64,000 bases of DNA from Eriocheir sinensis (GCF_024679095.1 NC_066562.1:8580398-8644397), one strand, 5' to 3'. Positions 31,728-43,265 are shown, numbered from the stretch's first letter. The notes: generated by a model from the letters alone, not told the origin. Numbers and translations: made by a program.

Positions 31728-31729
<2 letters not shown>

Positions 31730-31806
31730 AATAATGTTGATAGGACAAGATAAAATAAGAACAGAGAAAGAGAGAAAAAGAAGAAGACGAAGGAATAAGA
31801 ACAGGG

Positions 31807-31843
31807 AAGAAGAAGAAGAAGAAGAAGAAGAAGAAGAAGAAGA
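31807..31843 (+). repeat. (GAA)n microsatellite
   Basis: About 12 GAA units. Confidence 0.95.
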
Positions 31844-32112
31844 GGAGACATACTGAAAGCTAACAGGCCTCAAGAACGTCATAATAAAATACAGAGAACG
31901 AAGGAACGAATGATGGGATGAGAATGAGAGAATAGAGGAGTAATGAAGCTTAGGATAATGGGAGACGGTGAAAAACGAGTGAAAACGTAAATGGAGGGAT
32001 AAATTGTGGCCGAGTGAAGCTTGGAGTTACAATCGTTTAAATACTTCACCGAGAAACCTTAAGTAAGACTGGAATTGGAGGAGAAAGATCGATGAAGGGG
32101 GGAAGGAAGAGG

Positions 32113-32183
32113 TTGAGGAGGAGGAGGAGGAAGAAGAAGTAGAAGAAGAAGAAGAAGAAGAAGAAGAAGAAGAAGAAGAAGAG
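32113..32183 (+). repeat. (GGA)n(GAA)n microsatellite
   Basis: Short GGA run leading into about 17 GAA units. Confidence 0.95.
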
Positions 32184-32321
32184 GAAGAATGACCCCCACC
32201 AGCAGTATAGCAATAAAAGAAACAAAAAAAAAGGAAAACAAGGAAGAAAATAGAAGAAAATAAAAAGAATAAAAAAAAATAAAGAGGAAGGAAGAGAATT
32301 AATAAGAATCGCTACACGTCA

Positions 32322-32350
32322 GAAGAAGAAGAAGAAGAAGAAGAAGAAGA
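32322..32350 (+). repeat. (GAA)n microsatellite
   Basis: About 9 GAA units; purine-rich DNA continues to about 32680 with a GGA run at 32453-32470. Confidence 0.93.
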
Positions 32351-32773
32351 GAATGAAGAGGAGGAAGGGAAGGAAAAAGTATGCAAAATGAGAGTATACA
32401 AAATAAATATAATCAGATAAAACAAGTAAAATATAAATAAGAAAATAATAGAAGGAGGAGGAGGAGGAGGAGGGAGAAGAAAAGGAAGAGAAAGAAATAT
32501 GAAAAAAAGAGAAAAAGGGAGATTTGGAAACGCAAAAGGGAGAAGAATGAAAAAAAAAGACAGTTAAGAGGAAGAAAAAAGAAGAAAAACAAAAATAAGA
32601 ACACAAAGAAGAGTAAGAGGAAAAAGAAAGAGGAATAAAGGCAAGAGAAAGTAAGAGGACCAAGAGTAAGAGGAGCAGTCACGGCTCTTACACACACACA
32701 ATCTTACATCGCCCTCTTAAAACGCGATAAACATTTGCCTGACGAAACGCTTTGGCGGGATTACACGGATTTA

Positions 32774-33135
32774 GTGGTGGTGATGGTGGTGGTGGTGAAG
32801 GGGGGGGGGGGGGGTCTGGAAATGGTGGTGATGGTGGTACACTTAACGGTGGTGATGGTAATGGTGGTTGTGGTGGTGGTGGTTGGGTAGAGATTGAGAG
32901 CTAAAGACTATGGTTGATGGTGTTGGTTGTGGTGGTTATGGTTGGGAAAGGTTTTGGAGATAGTGGTGGGGTGGTGTTTGTATTGGTGGTAGTTTGGGAG
33001 AGTATAACTTTGGTGGTGGTGAAGGTGGTGGTGATAGTGGTGTTATGGTGTTGGTATTGTTGGTAGTTTGGGAGATGGTTTCAGATAACTTTGGTGGTGG
33101 TGAAGGTGGTGATGGTGGTGGTTGCGGTGATGTGG
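32774..33135 (+). repeat. GGT-rich repeat with G14 run
   Basis: (GGT)n words, a run of about 14 G near 32801, and a tandem pair of about 75 bp marked by GGTAGTTTGGGAG (about 32986 and 33061) and AACTTTGGTGGTGGTGAAGG. Confidence 0.85.
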
Positions 33136-33770
33136 GTTAATGGATATTCCTAATCACTAATATTTTTTTCCACCATTATCACAAGCTCTCCCTTCCTCGG
33201 CCATTCCATTCAGATAACTTCAGCAATATCAGGCAGCCGGACACCATTCCCTACAAGCTTTCAGTGAACCACGCATATAGGTTAATGGCTCAACACCCAA
33301 CACATTATCTTCTCTCTTAGAAATAGTAACACGCAAACAGGAAAGGAAAGAGAGCTTGTAGAATTCATTGCGAGCGAGAAAGTTGAGAAGCTTCCATTGT
33401 GTTTTAAGTTGGTAATAAGTTTAGGAGAATTTGGAATATGGCCTAAGTTGTTGACAGTAAGATAGTGATACTCATTATATATATTTCTTAGCTTCTCATA
33501 ATCAATAGAAAAAGTAATGATGAAAAAAGAGCATTGAGGGAAAACTTAAATGTCACTTTTCCTTTGATATTCACCACAAGAAATAATAAACAGAGATACA
33601 AACCAATACATAGAAACCTTTATATAGTCCATTGTTTACTATAAAAAAAATGAATAAACAAATAATCTATACCATGACCCAGTGAATGGTTTAACGCGGC
33701 GTGAGATGAGACGGGGGCAAGACAGTGCTGGGAATACTGATGATGAAAGGTTTGATTTTGACCTTATGCA
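33136..33770. other. Non-repetitive AT-rich stretch, no gene recognised
   Basis: One of the longer stretches without an obvious tandem structure. No long frame, domain or RNA motif is seen. Confidence 0.5.
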
Positions 33771-33779
33771 CAGGGAGGG

Positions 33780-34080
33780 AAGGGCGAAGGAGGAGAATGC
33801 GTTGTGAAGGAGAGGAGAGATGATGAGGAGGAAGAGAAGGAGAGATGAATTGAAAGTGAAGGATAGAAGCTAGTTGAAGGTAAAGGAGAGAAGGAGTGAA
33901 GGAGAGAAAGAAGTTGAAAGTGAAGGAGGGAGAATGCATAATGAAGTGAAGGAGAGATGATGAGTAGGAAGAGAAGGAGAGGAGATGAAATGAAAGTGAA
34001 GGATAGAAGCAATTTGAAAGTAAAGGAGAGAAGGAGTGAAGGAGAGAAAGAAGTTGAAATTGAAGAAGGGGAAGAAAAGT
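33780..34080 (+). repeat. Purine-rich tandem repeat, 140-bp unit
   Basis: GTGAAGGATAGAAGC at 33856 and 33996, each followed by AAAGGAGAGAAGGAGTGAAG and GAGAAAGAAGTTGAAA. A partial third copy is likely upstream. Confidence 0.9.
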
Positions 34081-34510
34081 ATTAATAGAGAAACAAGATG
34101 AGAGGAAGAGGAAAGACGAGGAGAGAAAGAGGAGAAGGATGAAGAGAAAGAAGAAGTGAAGGAGAAAGAGAACGAGACGGTGTGAAGAGGAGCAGAAAGG
34201 GAAGGACAGAAGCAAGTTAAAAGACCAAAGAGAGAGAGACAGGAGAGAAGGTTGAAAGGGAATCGAGAAAAAAAAAGATATACGTTTGAATAGAAAGAAG
34301 AGTTGAAAAGGGAATTGAGAGAGAGAATTAACTGAAAGAAGGAAGATAACTACAAGGAGATGAAAAAGAGGATTGAGAAAGAGAATTAAGTGGCAGATAA
34401 AAGAGGATTAAAAGATGAAAAGGGAAAAGTAGAGAATAAAAAGTTGAAATTTGGACAATGATAAAAAAAGGCGAAGAAAATGAGTTAGAAAGTGAAGACA
34501 AGACAAAGAG
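34080..34510 (+). repeat. Purine-rich low complexity
   Basis: A/G-rich with recurrent GAGAGAGAATTAA and GAAGTTGAAA words. No coding potential recognised. Confidence 0.7.
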
Positions 34511-34523
34511 AGAATGGATGAAG

Positions 34524-34524
<1 letters not shown>

Positions 34525-34590
<66 letters not shown>
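34525..34590 (+). repeat. (CA)n microsatellite
   Basis: Pure CA array. Confidence 0.98.
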
Positions 34591-34591
<1 letters not shown>

Positions 34592-34664
34592 TACATAATT
34601 GACGATCACGCGCCTTTAAGAGAAATGTTCACACTCTCTCATACTAACTGGTGCAAGTGTGGAC

Positions 34665-34985
34665 GAGGAGGAGGAGGAGGAGGAAGAAGAAGAAAAAGAA
34701 GAAGAAAAATTGAGGAGTCGGAAGAAGAGACAAACGAAGGAAAAGTAGATAAAGAAAAAGGAGAAGAAATGAAGAAAAACATTAACGAACATAGACTAGA
34801 GAAGAAGAAAAAGAATAGAAAAGAAAATACGGAAAAAAAGAATATCAGGAAAAAATAAAGAAACGAATGAATAAAGAAAAATATTAATAGGAAAACAAGA
34901 TTAGGAGAGAAAGAGGAGAAGGATGAAGAGAAAGAAGAAGTTAAGGAGAAAGAGGAAGAGAAGGAAGAATAGGAAGAGAAAGAAA
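34665..34985 (+). repeat. (GGA)n and purine-rich DNA
   Basis: GGA/GAA array 34665-34706 and A/G-rich continuation. Confidence 0.8.
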
Positions 34986-35008
34986 TACAACGGTGCGTGG
35001 AAAAGGCT

Positions 35009-35009
35009 C

Positions 35010-35053
<44 letters not shown>
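35009..35053 (+). repeat. (CAA)n microsatellite
   Basis: About 14 CAA units. Confidence 0.97.
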
Positions 35054-35194
35054 TCGCGAATAAGAAATTAATAGCCGTGAATAATCGAAGAAATATAAAA
35101 AAAAATCATCCCGCTGGTCTCACTCTCTGCGCCTTGCTCCGATGCGCATCTCCGCTACACTTAAAGCTATTATGGACTGCAGCGACCTTTGACT

Positions 35195-35520
35195 CCTCTT
35201 CCTCCTCCTCTTCCTCTTCCCCCTCCTCCTCCTCCTCCTCCTCCTCTTTTTACAGTTCGCCACTCCCCATTCCTTTCCTAACCTTTCCACTCCTTCAAAT
35301 TCTTCAACTTTCTCTCTCATTCATTACTTTTGTTTATCTCTTTCTTCGTATTCTTCTATTTTTTTTGTTTATTTCTGTTTTTCTTTTTTTCCTTTTTTTC
35401 TTCTTCTCTTTATCTACCTTTCTCTTCCTCTCTTTTCATTCTTCCATCGTCTTCTACTTCTCCTCTTTTCTTCTGCTAAATATTTATGTCCTTTTCTTCC
35501 TCCTCCTCCTCCTCCTCCCT
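35195..35520 (+). repeat. (CTC)n blocks in pyrimidine-rich DNA
   Basis: CTC arrays at 35196-35246 (interrupted) and about 35497-35518, separated by T/C-rich sequence. This is a local strand switch inside a purine-rich region. Confidence 0.85.
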
Positions 35521-35545
35521 CACTCTCACCTTTCATCTCTACCCA

Positions 35546-35547
<2 letters not shown>

Positions 35548-35593
<46 letters not shown>
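35548..35593 (+). repeat. (CA)n microsatellite
   Basis: Pure CA array. Confidence 0.97.
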
Positions 35594-35595
<2 letters not shown>

Positions 35596-35667
35596 CTTGG
35601 GACACATATATCTGGGTTTTTCATACCTGTGCCTGAAAACCAATTAATCACGGCCGACAGGTGTGTG

Positions 35668-35668
<1 letters not shown>

Positions 35669-35746
<78 letters not shown>
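35669..35746 (+). repeat. (GA)n microsatellite
   Basis: Pure GA array. Confidence 0.98.
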
Positions 35747-35750
<4 letters not shown>

Positions 35751-35769
35751 GTGTACCGAGTATAAAAGA

Positions 35770-36200
35770 ACAGGATTTGTAGAATGAGAGACAGCAGAAG
35801 AGAAAGGAAAGAGAAAGGTGCATGGGAAAGAAAAGGAGGAGAAGAAGGAAAGCAAAAGGAGAAAGAATGGAGGAGAGAAACAAAGGGAGCGACTAAGAAG
35901 GAGGATTTAGGAAAGGTGAAGAAGAAGAATAGGAGGAAAGAATAGAAGGGAAGAAAGGAGTCTGATGATGAGGGTGGACAAATTGAGAGATGAAAAGGAT
36001 GGAGGGAAGGAGGGAGGGAGAAGAATAACGGGAGAGAATGAATGAAGGACTGGAAGGAGGAGGAAGAGGAAGAAGAAGAAGAAGAAAGTTTAAAGAGAAG
36101 AGATGTGAAGGAGGGAGGGGAGAAGGAGACGGAGACATAAGTAGATAGATAAAGATGGGGAGATAGATACATAGATAGACAGACAGATAATCAGAAAGAG
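35770..36200 (+). repeat. Purine-rich DNA with GATA/GACA runs
   Basis: GAA/GGA mixtures, then GTAGATAGATA and ATAGACAGACAGATA near 36140-36190. Confidence 0.8.
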
Positions 36201-36383
36201 AAAGATAGAGAGAAGAAAATATAGGAAGGAATAACTTTGATAATAATAGAGAGATAGACAGATTGGCATAGAGAAAGGAAAACACAATGCTGAATAAATA
36301 AAGATAATAAGTAACAATCAAAGAACGATATTAAAAAAAGAGAAAATAAATAAATGAATAAAAACATATCAAACGAGAAAGTG

Positions 36384-36386
<3 letters not shown>

Positions 36387-36479
<93 letters not shown>
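36387..36479 (+). repeat. (GA)n microsatellite, about 90 bp
   Basis: Pure GA array. Confidence 0.98.
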
Positions 36480-36594
36480 GATGGATTTATTTTTTTATTT
36501 TTTTTTACTTAACGTCACTTGAAGAGAAAATTGCCACTTGTAATCAACATCGCCTTCATCCATTTCTTTCGCTGGCATGGCAATGGGAGACAAT

Positions 36595-36647
36595 GGCGGT
36601 GGTGGTGGTGGTGGTGGTGGTAGTGGTGGTGGTGGCGGTGGTGGTGC
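36595..36647 (+). repeat. (GGT)n microsatellite
   Basis: GGT array with AGT and GGC interruptions. Confidence 0.95.
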
Positions 36648-36679
36648 CTATTGCCCATATATGGTAGTTCATTCACCTC

Positions 36680-37240
36680 CAAATTCGGTGTTGTTATTTC
36701 TTTCTTCTTTTTATTTTTTTTTATTTTTTCTCTGTAATATCGTTCTTTACTTACGTTTTTTTATGTCTATTCAACCTTATGCTCCCTTTTCTCTATGTCA
36801 ATCCGTCTGTCTATCAATTATTATCTGAGTTATTCTTTCCATAATACTCTAATATATTTTCCACTATCGTTATCTTTCTGTCTAACTTCATATTTTTTTC
36901 CCGTTTTTTTCCAACTTCTAGACCACAAATTTTGATCTTCCCACCCTAAACCCAGTATTTTGTTTTCTCTCTACCTTTCGTTCTTTATTTTTTTCTTCAT
37001 ATTTTCAACTTAAAAAAAAATCACACAAGCAACCAAGACCTTCCAACCTTAACATGGTATTTAGTTTTCTTCTCTATTCAAATATTTTTTCTGCATCTCG
37101 TATTTCCAAATCTACCAAAAAGCACAAACAACCAAATTATGTCAACCTTACCATACCACCTTCATTTCACCTTTCATCATTTATCTAGTTTGCTCTTCGT
37201 ATTTTTTCCTCCAATTCACCACAAAAACAAAATCATTCAA
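36680..37240. other. T-rich spacer with weak repeats
   Basis: AT-rich DNA with T runs and recurrent CTTCCAACCTT/ACAACCAA-like words. No gene recognised. Confidence 0.5.
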
Positions 37241-37244
37241 CCAG

Positions 37245-37338
37245 CCAATCACAACCCATCAACCTCCTCAACATCCACCAATCAGAAATCACCCCAAACA
37301 CCATCCCCATACCGAGCATCAGGCGTATCGACCAATCA
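37245..37338 (+). promoter_or_regulatory. Triple CCAATCA cluster
   Basis: CCAATCA occurs at 37245-37251, 37278-37284 and 37332-37338, all in the same orientation, with start spacing 33 and 54 bp. CCAAT boxes bind NF-Y and typically sit in promoters at about 3-turn spacing. A short moderately GC-rich stretch follows to about 37460. A TATA box and coding sequence are not seen. Confidence 0.35.
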
Positions 37339-37507
37339 GCGAGGAGGAAAGCAGAGGCCCTGGAGGTATTCAATAATGCGAGTCCTTCATCTCTTATTAG
37401 CGGGTATTGAGGGACCGTCCTGAGCCCCGGCCGTGAACTGGTCTGTCTTGAACCCGGGACCAAAACAATGAGATGGGTAACGAGGAAGATGATGAATTGA
37501 CGGGATG

Positions 37508-37625
37508 AGAGAGGAGGAGGAGGAGGAGGAAGAAGAAGAAGACGGGGAGGAATAGGAAGGTTTGGGAAGCAGAAGAAAAAGTAGTAGTTGTAGTTGGGGT
37601 AGTAGTAGTAGTAGTAGTAGTAGAA
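37508..37625 (+). repeat. (GGA)n/(GAA)n and (TAG)n arrays
   Basis: GGA/GAA run 37508-37540 and a TAG array near 37600-37624. Confidence 0.93.
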
Positions 37626-37789
37626 GTAGAAAAAATACCAAGAATGTGAAGAACAATAAGATGAATCAATTAGAAGAAAGAAAACAATAAAAAAACACTA
37701 AAGGAGAAGAAGAAATAAAAATGACATGAATAGAAAGTAAGAAAAAAATGAGAGAAAAAAATGAGGAAGCTAAGAAAGTACAGACAAAT

Positions 37790-37830
37790 AAATAGATAGA
37801 TAGATAGATAGAAAGAGAAAGAGAGAGATG
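37790..37830 (+). repeat. (GATA)n then GAGA
   Basis: Short GATA array followed by AGAAAGAGAAAGAGAGAGA. Confidence 0.9.
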
Positions 37831-37834
37831 AGTC

Positions 37835-38050
37835 GAACTTTCTACAATCACCTTCAACAACGCATTATCCCAAACCTGTTACCAATTATGAGATGCTTCT
37901 TTGCAATAACTTTAGCCAGATTTATTCCGACGTTTATCTTTTTTTGTCCATCTGTCTCTGTCAAATTATCTGTCTTGCTTTCCGAGTGTTGCCGCGCCGA
38001 TGATCCTCCTTCGCTTTATCTGCCCATCGCTACTTGCCTTCTTATCGACA
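37835..38050. other. Non-repetitive spacer
   Basis: Mixed-composition sequence between GATA and GA arrays. The 75-codon plus-strand frame here has no recognisable homology. Confidence 0.5.

Positions 38051-38052
<2 letters not shown>

Positions 38053-38143
<91 letters not shown>
38053..38143 (+). repeat. (GA)n microsatellite, about 90 bp
   Basis: Pure GA array. Confidence 0.98.
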
Positions 38144-38146
<3 letters not shown>

Positions 38147-38235
38147 AGATATAGATAAGGATATAAAGAAGCGATAACAAGGGCAGGAGAGATAGAACGG
38201 GAGAGATAGAGCGGCATCACCTCATCTTAAGTTAA

Positions 38236-38271
<36 letters not shown>

Positions 38272-38290
38272 CATACACTACATACATTTT
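38236..38290 (+). repeat. (CA)n microsatellite with ACTACATAC pair
   Basis: CA array 38236-38268 followed by two ACTACATAC words. Confidence 0.95.
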
Positions 38291-38464
38291 CCAGTCCTCT
38301 GAGCCCTGGAAGTAAGGAAGATAAAAGGCAATGTAATATACCAGAACTTAGGAGCATGATAGATAGAACGTCATTAGCAGAGCCTTGATTAATGCGTCCC
38401 CTGTAAACATAACCTAAAAGAATGAATTAAAAAAGCATGAAAAAAATTACAGAAGACCAAACAT

Positions 38465-38566
<102 letters not shown>

Positions 38567-38744
38567 ACGCGTGGAGGTCGTCGGCGGTGCATCCAGCCGA
38601 ACATATTTGGACAAGATGCTAAAAAAAAAGAGGATTGAAACTAAATAAAAAGAGTCGAGGGTTGAGTTAAACAGCGAAGGTTCCCGCGACTCCCTGTGGA
38701 ACGCCGAGGCAAGTCAAGTCGTTACGGGAGGGGAATCCAACCCT

Positions 38745-39480
38745 AAACTTTCTATTTGTTAAAGGGATTCTGTATTTTTTTTATTTATTAATTCTTCTCT
38801 TAATCCCTTTTTTTTTTTCTCTTTCTCCTTTTTTTTAGTCTTTCTTTCCTTCCGTAATTCTTCTTTTTATTCCCTTTTTCTTCTTTTCTTCTCCTTTTTT
38901 TTTTAGTCTTCCTTTCCTTCTCTGTTTCCTTATCAAGCTTTCTATTTGTGGTGGGAATTTTTTTGTTTTGTTTATTCCTTAATTCTTGTCTTTATTCCTT
39001 TTTTTCTCTTTTCTTTCCTTTTTCATCTTCCTTTCCTTCCCTGTTTCCTTATTTAGCTTTCTATTTGTGTGTGTTTCTTAATTCCTGATTCTTCTCCTTT
39101 CCTTCTTTTCCGTTTATCCTTTTTCTTTCTTGCATCTCCTTCCTTATTTCTTATTTCTTCGTTTTCTTCCATAATCCTCTTTTTTTTCTCCTTTTGCCTT
39201 TCCCCTTTTGTCTTTTACTTTTCCTCCTTATTTTCGTGTTTTCTTACTATTCTATATTTCATCTATTCCTTTTCCTCTTTTTCCTCCCTTTGTTTCGTTT
39301 TCATAACAATTATTCATGTATTTTCCTGCTTATTATTTACTTTACTTTATATTTTCGCTGTTTTCTCACTTTTGTCACATTCCTTTCATTCCTAATTTTT
39401 GTATTCTTAATTCTTGTAGTTCTCTTTCTTCCCTTTCTTCCCTCTTTCCTTGCTCCTCCCTTCCTTTCTTTCCTGCTATT
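38745..39480 (+). repeat. T-rich pyrimidine block with diverged tandem copies
   Basis: CTTTCTATTTGT recurs at about 38747, 38938 and 39057, separated by repeated TTAATTCTT, TTATTCC and CTTCCTTTCCTTC words. T/C-rich to 39480 without coding features. Confidence 0.75.
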
Positions 39481-39506
39481 CGGTCCTTATTTCATTCGTG
39501 GCGATG

Positions 39507-39532
39507 GTAATGGTGGTGGTGGTGGTGGTGGA
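39507..39532 (+). repeat. (GGT)n microsatellite
   Basis: About 8 GGT units. Confidence 0.95.
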
Positions 39533-39726
39533 GGCGATGGTGAAATGGAGCTGTTTGTTGATGGTGCACGAAGATTGTGATTAATGGGAGGAAGGGAATG
39601 GGAAGGGATGAATAATGACGCACTGGAGGTGAAGGGGAGATGAGGAAGAGGCGCCTTGATTACTACGGGACCCGAGATTGTATAGGAAGATTGTAGACGC
39701 GAGACTCCAGACCCAAGACGCAAGAT

Positions 39727-40205
39727 ACAAACATTGGCGATTTTGCGAAGCCGTAAGATGAAGAGTTTGATAGTTGTCGAAGATATTTAAGAATCACAGA
39801 GATATTCATGAAGACAGCAAGATTGTAAGAGAATTGTAAAGGGTTTTGGTGTATTTGGAAAACCGGAAGATGAAGAGTATGTTAGATGTCGGAAGATATT
39901 AAAGACTCACAAAGGAATTCATGAAGACAGCAAGATTGTAAGATGATTGTAAAGGGTTTTGGGGTATTTGCGAGGCCATAAGATGAAGAGTATGATAGAT
40001 GTTGAAGTTATTAAAGAATCACAAGGAAATTCATGAAGATGGAAAGATTGTAATAGGATTGTAAAGGATTTTGGGGTATTTGGGAGGCCGGAAGATGAAG
40101 AGTATGATAGATGTCGGAAGATATTAAAGACTCACAAAGAAATTCATGAAGACAGCAAGATTGTAATAGGATTGTAAAGGGTTTTGGGGTATTTCCAAAG
40201 AAGTA
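39727..40205 (+). repeat. Four-copy tandem repeat, 112-113-bp unit
   Basis: AAGATGAAGAGTWTG occurs at 39755, 39867, 39980 and 40092. Units include ATTCATGAAGACAGCAAGAT, TTGTAAAGGGTTTTGGGGTA and ATTAAAGA.TCACAAA. AAGAT words recur inside each unit, hinting at an older short repeat. Confidence 0.95.
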
Positions 40206-40600
40206 ATATTTGGAGTTCGACATGTTTGGAAGATATGAAAGAGCCGTAGAGAAAATCACGAAGCTCAAGATTGCAATAGGAATATACGCAAGATACGGAA
40301 GACTCAAGATTCGACACAAGAGAAAAACGCAAGCATTAGTGAATTCGTAAAACCGTAAGATTAAGACTACGTAAGATGTTGAGGATACTAATGAAAAAAA
40401 ACCGCAACAAAATCACATAAGAACGGAAGATTATAATATAACGAAACGCAAGACTTCAGATTAATGCCGCAAGATACATAAAACAACCATTAGTGATTTT
40501 GTGAAGATATGACTGAAAAAAAACTTACATTACAAAAACGGAAGACTGAAAAAGATATAAGATTAAAGATTCTGCGTACGTCATCAACATAATCTTTCAC
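40205..40600 (+). repeat. Decayed continuation of the AAGAT-rich repeat
   Basis: AAGAT/GAAGA/CGTAAGAT words continue at irregular spacing with fragments such as AAACCGTAAGATTAAGA and CGCAAGA. Probably older copies of the preceding array. Confidence 0.55.
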
Positions 40601-40677
40601 CGGTGGAATAAATTAATGAAAAGAAATTAGAGAAAAAATCAATACGAATAAGGAGTGAAAAGTGAAAGGATAACCAA

Positions 40678-40681
<4 letters not shown>

Positions 40682-40748
<67 letters not shown>
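40682..40748 (+). repeat. (CA)n microsatellite
   Basis: Pure CA array. Confidence 0.97.
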
Positions 40749-40752
<4 letters not shown>

Positions 40753-40819
40753 TAGACGTACCCAAGGAGTAAAAGGGAAAAATATATATAGACTTGACAT
40801 AAAGAAAGGCGAAGGAAAA

Positions 40820-40859
<40 letters not shown>

Positions 40860-40910
40860 ATATCCCTACCCTCCAACTCCTCCCCCCACCCCACCCCACA
40901 CACACACATA
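40820..40910 (+). repeat. (CA)n arrays
   Basis: CA array 40820-40853 and a shorter run near 40896-40908 after C-rich sequence. Confidence 0.93.
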
Positions 40911-41164
40911 TATGAACATAGAAAGTAAAAGAAGAAAAAAATCGGACTGGAAAGAAGAAAACGAAGAAGAAAAAAAGGAAGAAGAAGAAAACAAACATTG
41001 CGTCACCGCCGGACAAACACGCCGAGAAACAAAACACTGATAACACACGGAAAAAGAAAATTGTATGAAAAAAAAACGACAAACATAAAACAAAGTCAAC
41101 AAAGCAAAATAATCTCAGGAGAACACGATACAGTGAAGGACCGAAAGTGGGAGGGGGCGAGTTT

Positions 41165-41271
<107 letters not shown>

Positions 41272-41407
41272 TATATGTAGATGTGAAGCAAGACCAGAAG
41301 AAGAGAAAGGCAGATGAAGAAGATAAAGAAAGAAGGAAAAGAGACAAAGAAGAAAAAAACAAGACAAATTAGACGAAAATGTGAAAAAAACAAGAAAAAA
41401 TAGTAAC

Positions 41408-41409
41408 AA

Positions 41410-41444
<35 letters not shown>

Positions 41445-41445
41445 A
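41408..41445 (+). repeat. (TAG)n microsatellite
   Basis: About 12 TAG units. Confidence 0.95.
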
Positions 41446-41536
41446 TAGCACCATTAGTATTGATCGAAGTAAAACCATTAAAGTCGTGAAGTCAAAGGTT
41501 ATCATAGGCGAAATCTATTAAACAGTAACCCCTTTC

Positions 41537-41614
41537 ATTATAGCAGTAGTAGCATCAGTAGTAGATTAGTCGTAGTAGTAGCAGAAGTGGTAGTAGTAGT
41601 AGCAGTAGTAGTAA

Positions 41615-41645
<31 letters not shown>
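41537..41645 (+). repeat. Interrupted (TAG)n
   Basis: TAG/CAG/TGG mixture, purest at 41614-41640. Confidence 0.93.
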
Positions 41646-41646
<1 letters not shown>

Positions 41647-41830
41647 ATCCGCAAATCTCGTCTGGGTTTCCTATTTAAGTCAGAATCTATAAAACTCAGG
41701 CCCGTTGCGTGTAGCCAAGTCTTGCGCTGCGACTCGCTACAGACAAGGGCCCTCCAGCATCTGTTACTGGCCGCCGAGGAGCCTGGAGAGGGAAGGGGAT
41801 ACTTCAAGGGGGAAGACTTGGGCCGCGGGA
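41646..41830. other. Moderately GC-rich non-repetitive stretch
   Basis: Complex sequence with CpGs (for example TTGCGCTGCGACTCGC near 41727) between microsatellites. Frames are open on both strands, but no family is recognised. Confidence 0.4.
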
Positions 41831-41886
41831 GGAAGAGGAGGAGGAGAAGGGGATGGAGAAGTAAGAGGAATAGGAGAAGGAAGGCT

Positions 41887-41960
41887 AGGAGGAGGAGGAG
41901 GAGGAGGAGGAGGAGGAGGAGGGTAAGGAGGTGGTGGTGGTGGTGGTGGTGGTGGAGGTG
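41887..41960 (+). repeat. (GGA)n and (GGT)n arrays
   Basis: GGA 41887-41921 then GGT 41930-41957. Confidence 0.97.
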
Positions 41961-42008
41961 GAGGAGGGAAAGGAGAAAGAGGAGCAGACTAGCAAAGGAA
42001 AGATGAGT

Positions 42009-42012
<4 letters not shown>

Positions 42013-42056
<44 letters not shown>

Positions 42057-42140
42057 GAGACGAGAGAGACGAGAGAAGAGAAAGACAGACAGACAGACAG
42101 ACAAACACACAGATACACAAACACACCTTCATACATACAT

Positions 42141-42175
<35 letters not shown>

Positions 42176-42177
42176 TA
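42013..42177 (+). repeat. (GA)n, (GACA)n compound region
   Basis: GA 42013-42060, GACA 42083-42104, and a longer CAGA/GACA array 42145-42176. Confidence 0.96.
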
Positions 42178-42631
42178 AAAAGAGCCATAAAACTGATGGA
42201 AAGTATGAGTAGAAATAATTTGATGTAGAAAGTAGTAATGAGGGCGAGATACGAGAATCACTTCGTTGTAATTATTGGATTTTAACATCAGTCATTAACA
42301 TAGAAACCGAGACCAAAAATATGCAGAAACTCTTGATCAGAATGTGTTTTCCAAATGGCTTGTTTAAATCGCTCTATTTGGGTTTTGAATCGACTTGTAG
42401 TGTATATATATTTTTTCTTATTTTTATTCTATTGTTTATTTTATTTTTTATTTCACTGATTACTGTTTATCACCTTTATTTTGGGTTATTTATTTCCCTA
42501 CACTTTGTAATTATGTCTTAATAGTCTTTAAAATATACCGAACACTCCATTTTTATTTGCCATATATATATTGTTAGTAAGTATAATTTTTTAGACGCTT
42601 CTCGTTACTATTTTTTTTATTTCCATGGTAG

Positions 42632-42900
42632 ATTCCATATATAGTTTTTTTCCCGTCATTTTCATTCATACTGTTAATTATATTGACTAAAAACTGTCTG
42701 TCTGCCTTTATCTATATCAGTTTTTGTAAAGCACCCTAACTTAACCTCCTGCAAAAGAGAATCACACTAAGCTTCCATAATATATTTTTTCCGTCAATTT
42801 CTTTCATACTGCTCCTTTTGCTAAGTCTAAAAGAATGTCTGTCTTCCTGTCTCTATCTCGCTAAGTTTTAAAACCACCCTAACGTAACCTCTTGGCTACT
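42632..42900 (+). repeat. Two-copy diverged tandem repeat, about 143-bp unit
   Basis: Both copies contain TTTTTTCCGTCA/TTTTCCCGTCA, TTTCATACTG or TTCATACTG, TGTCTGYCT and ACCCTAACKTAACCTC. Confidence 0.8.
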
Positions 42901-42918
42901 CTTTGCTTTTATCTTTTA

Positions 42919-43003
42919 TTGGAACAGCGATTAGCGGGATTTTTTTTCCTACACTCTTTTTGTTGCCCTTGAGTTGCTTCCTTTGCTGTAAAAGAAAAAA
43001 AAT
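42919..43003 (+). mobile_element. Dispersed element A
   Basis: GGAACAGCGATTAGCGGGAT, a T run, TTTTTGTTGCCCTTGAGTTG, CTTCCTTTGCTGTAAAAG and an A-rich tail. It is the best-preserved copy in the window. Confidence 0.75.
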
Positions 43004-43029
43004 CCAAGAGGAAACTCACTAAACATGCT

Positions 43030-43260
43030 CAGTCCAACCAAAGCAAAGAACAACACAACCCGGGCCTTCCTCACCTCTCCTGGCCTTTCCTCCGAGACTC
43101 GCTGAGCGTCCCGCGCGGCACACACTCGGCGATGACTGGACCAAGACAATGGCTCTCAAAATTCGATGAAACAACAAAGTTTATGGAGATTCCTCGAGAA
43201 ACCTGTTGAGTGTACGACCGCGAAGACCACGACCGCCTGTGTTTGTCTCTCTCCCTCACC
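43030..43260. other. Complex non-repetitive stretch
   Basis: CpG-containing sequence with several open frames. No protein family, RNA motif or splice structure could be supported. Confidence 0.4.
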
Positions 43261-43265
43261 GCGAC

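Noticed and set aside
37420..37465. Minus-strand GGTCCCGGGTTCAAGACA resembling a tRNA T-arm
   Set aside because: The B-box is imperfect and no D-arm lies at the right distance; chance similarity is likely.
41538..42110. 190-codon minus-strand frame
   Set aside because: Its ends are (TAG)n, (GGA)n and (GA)n translations; only the middle (41650-41830) is complex, and it lacks a recognisable domain.
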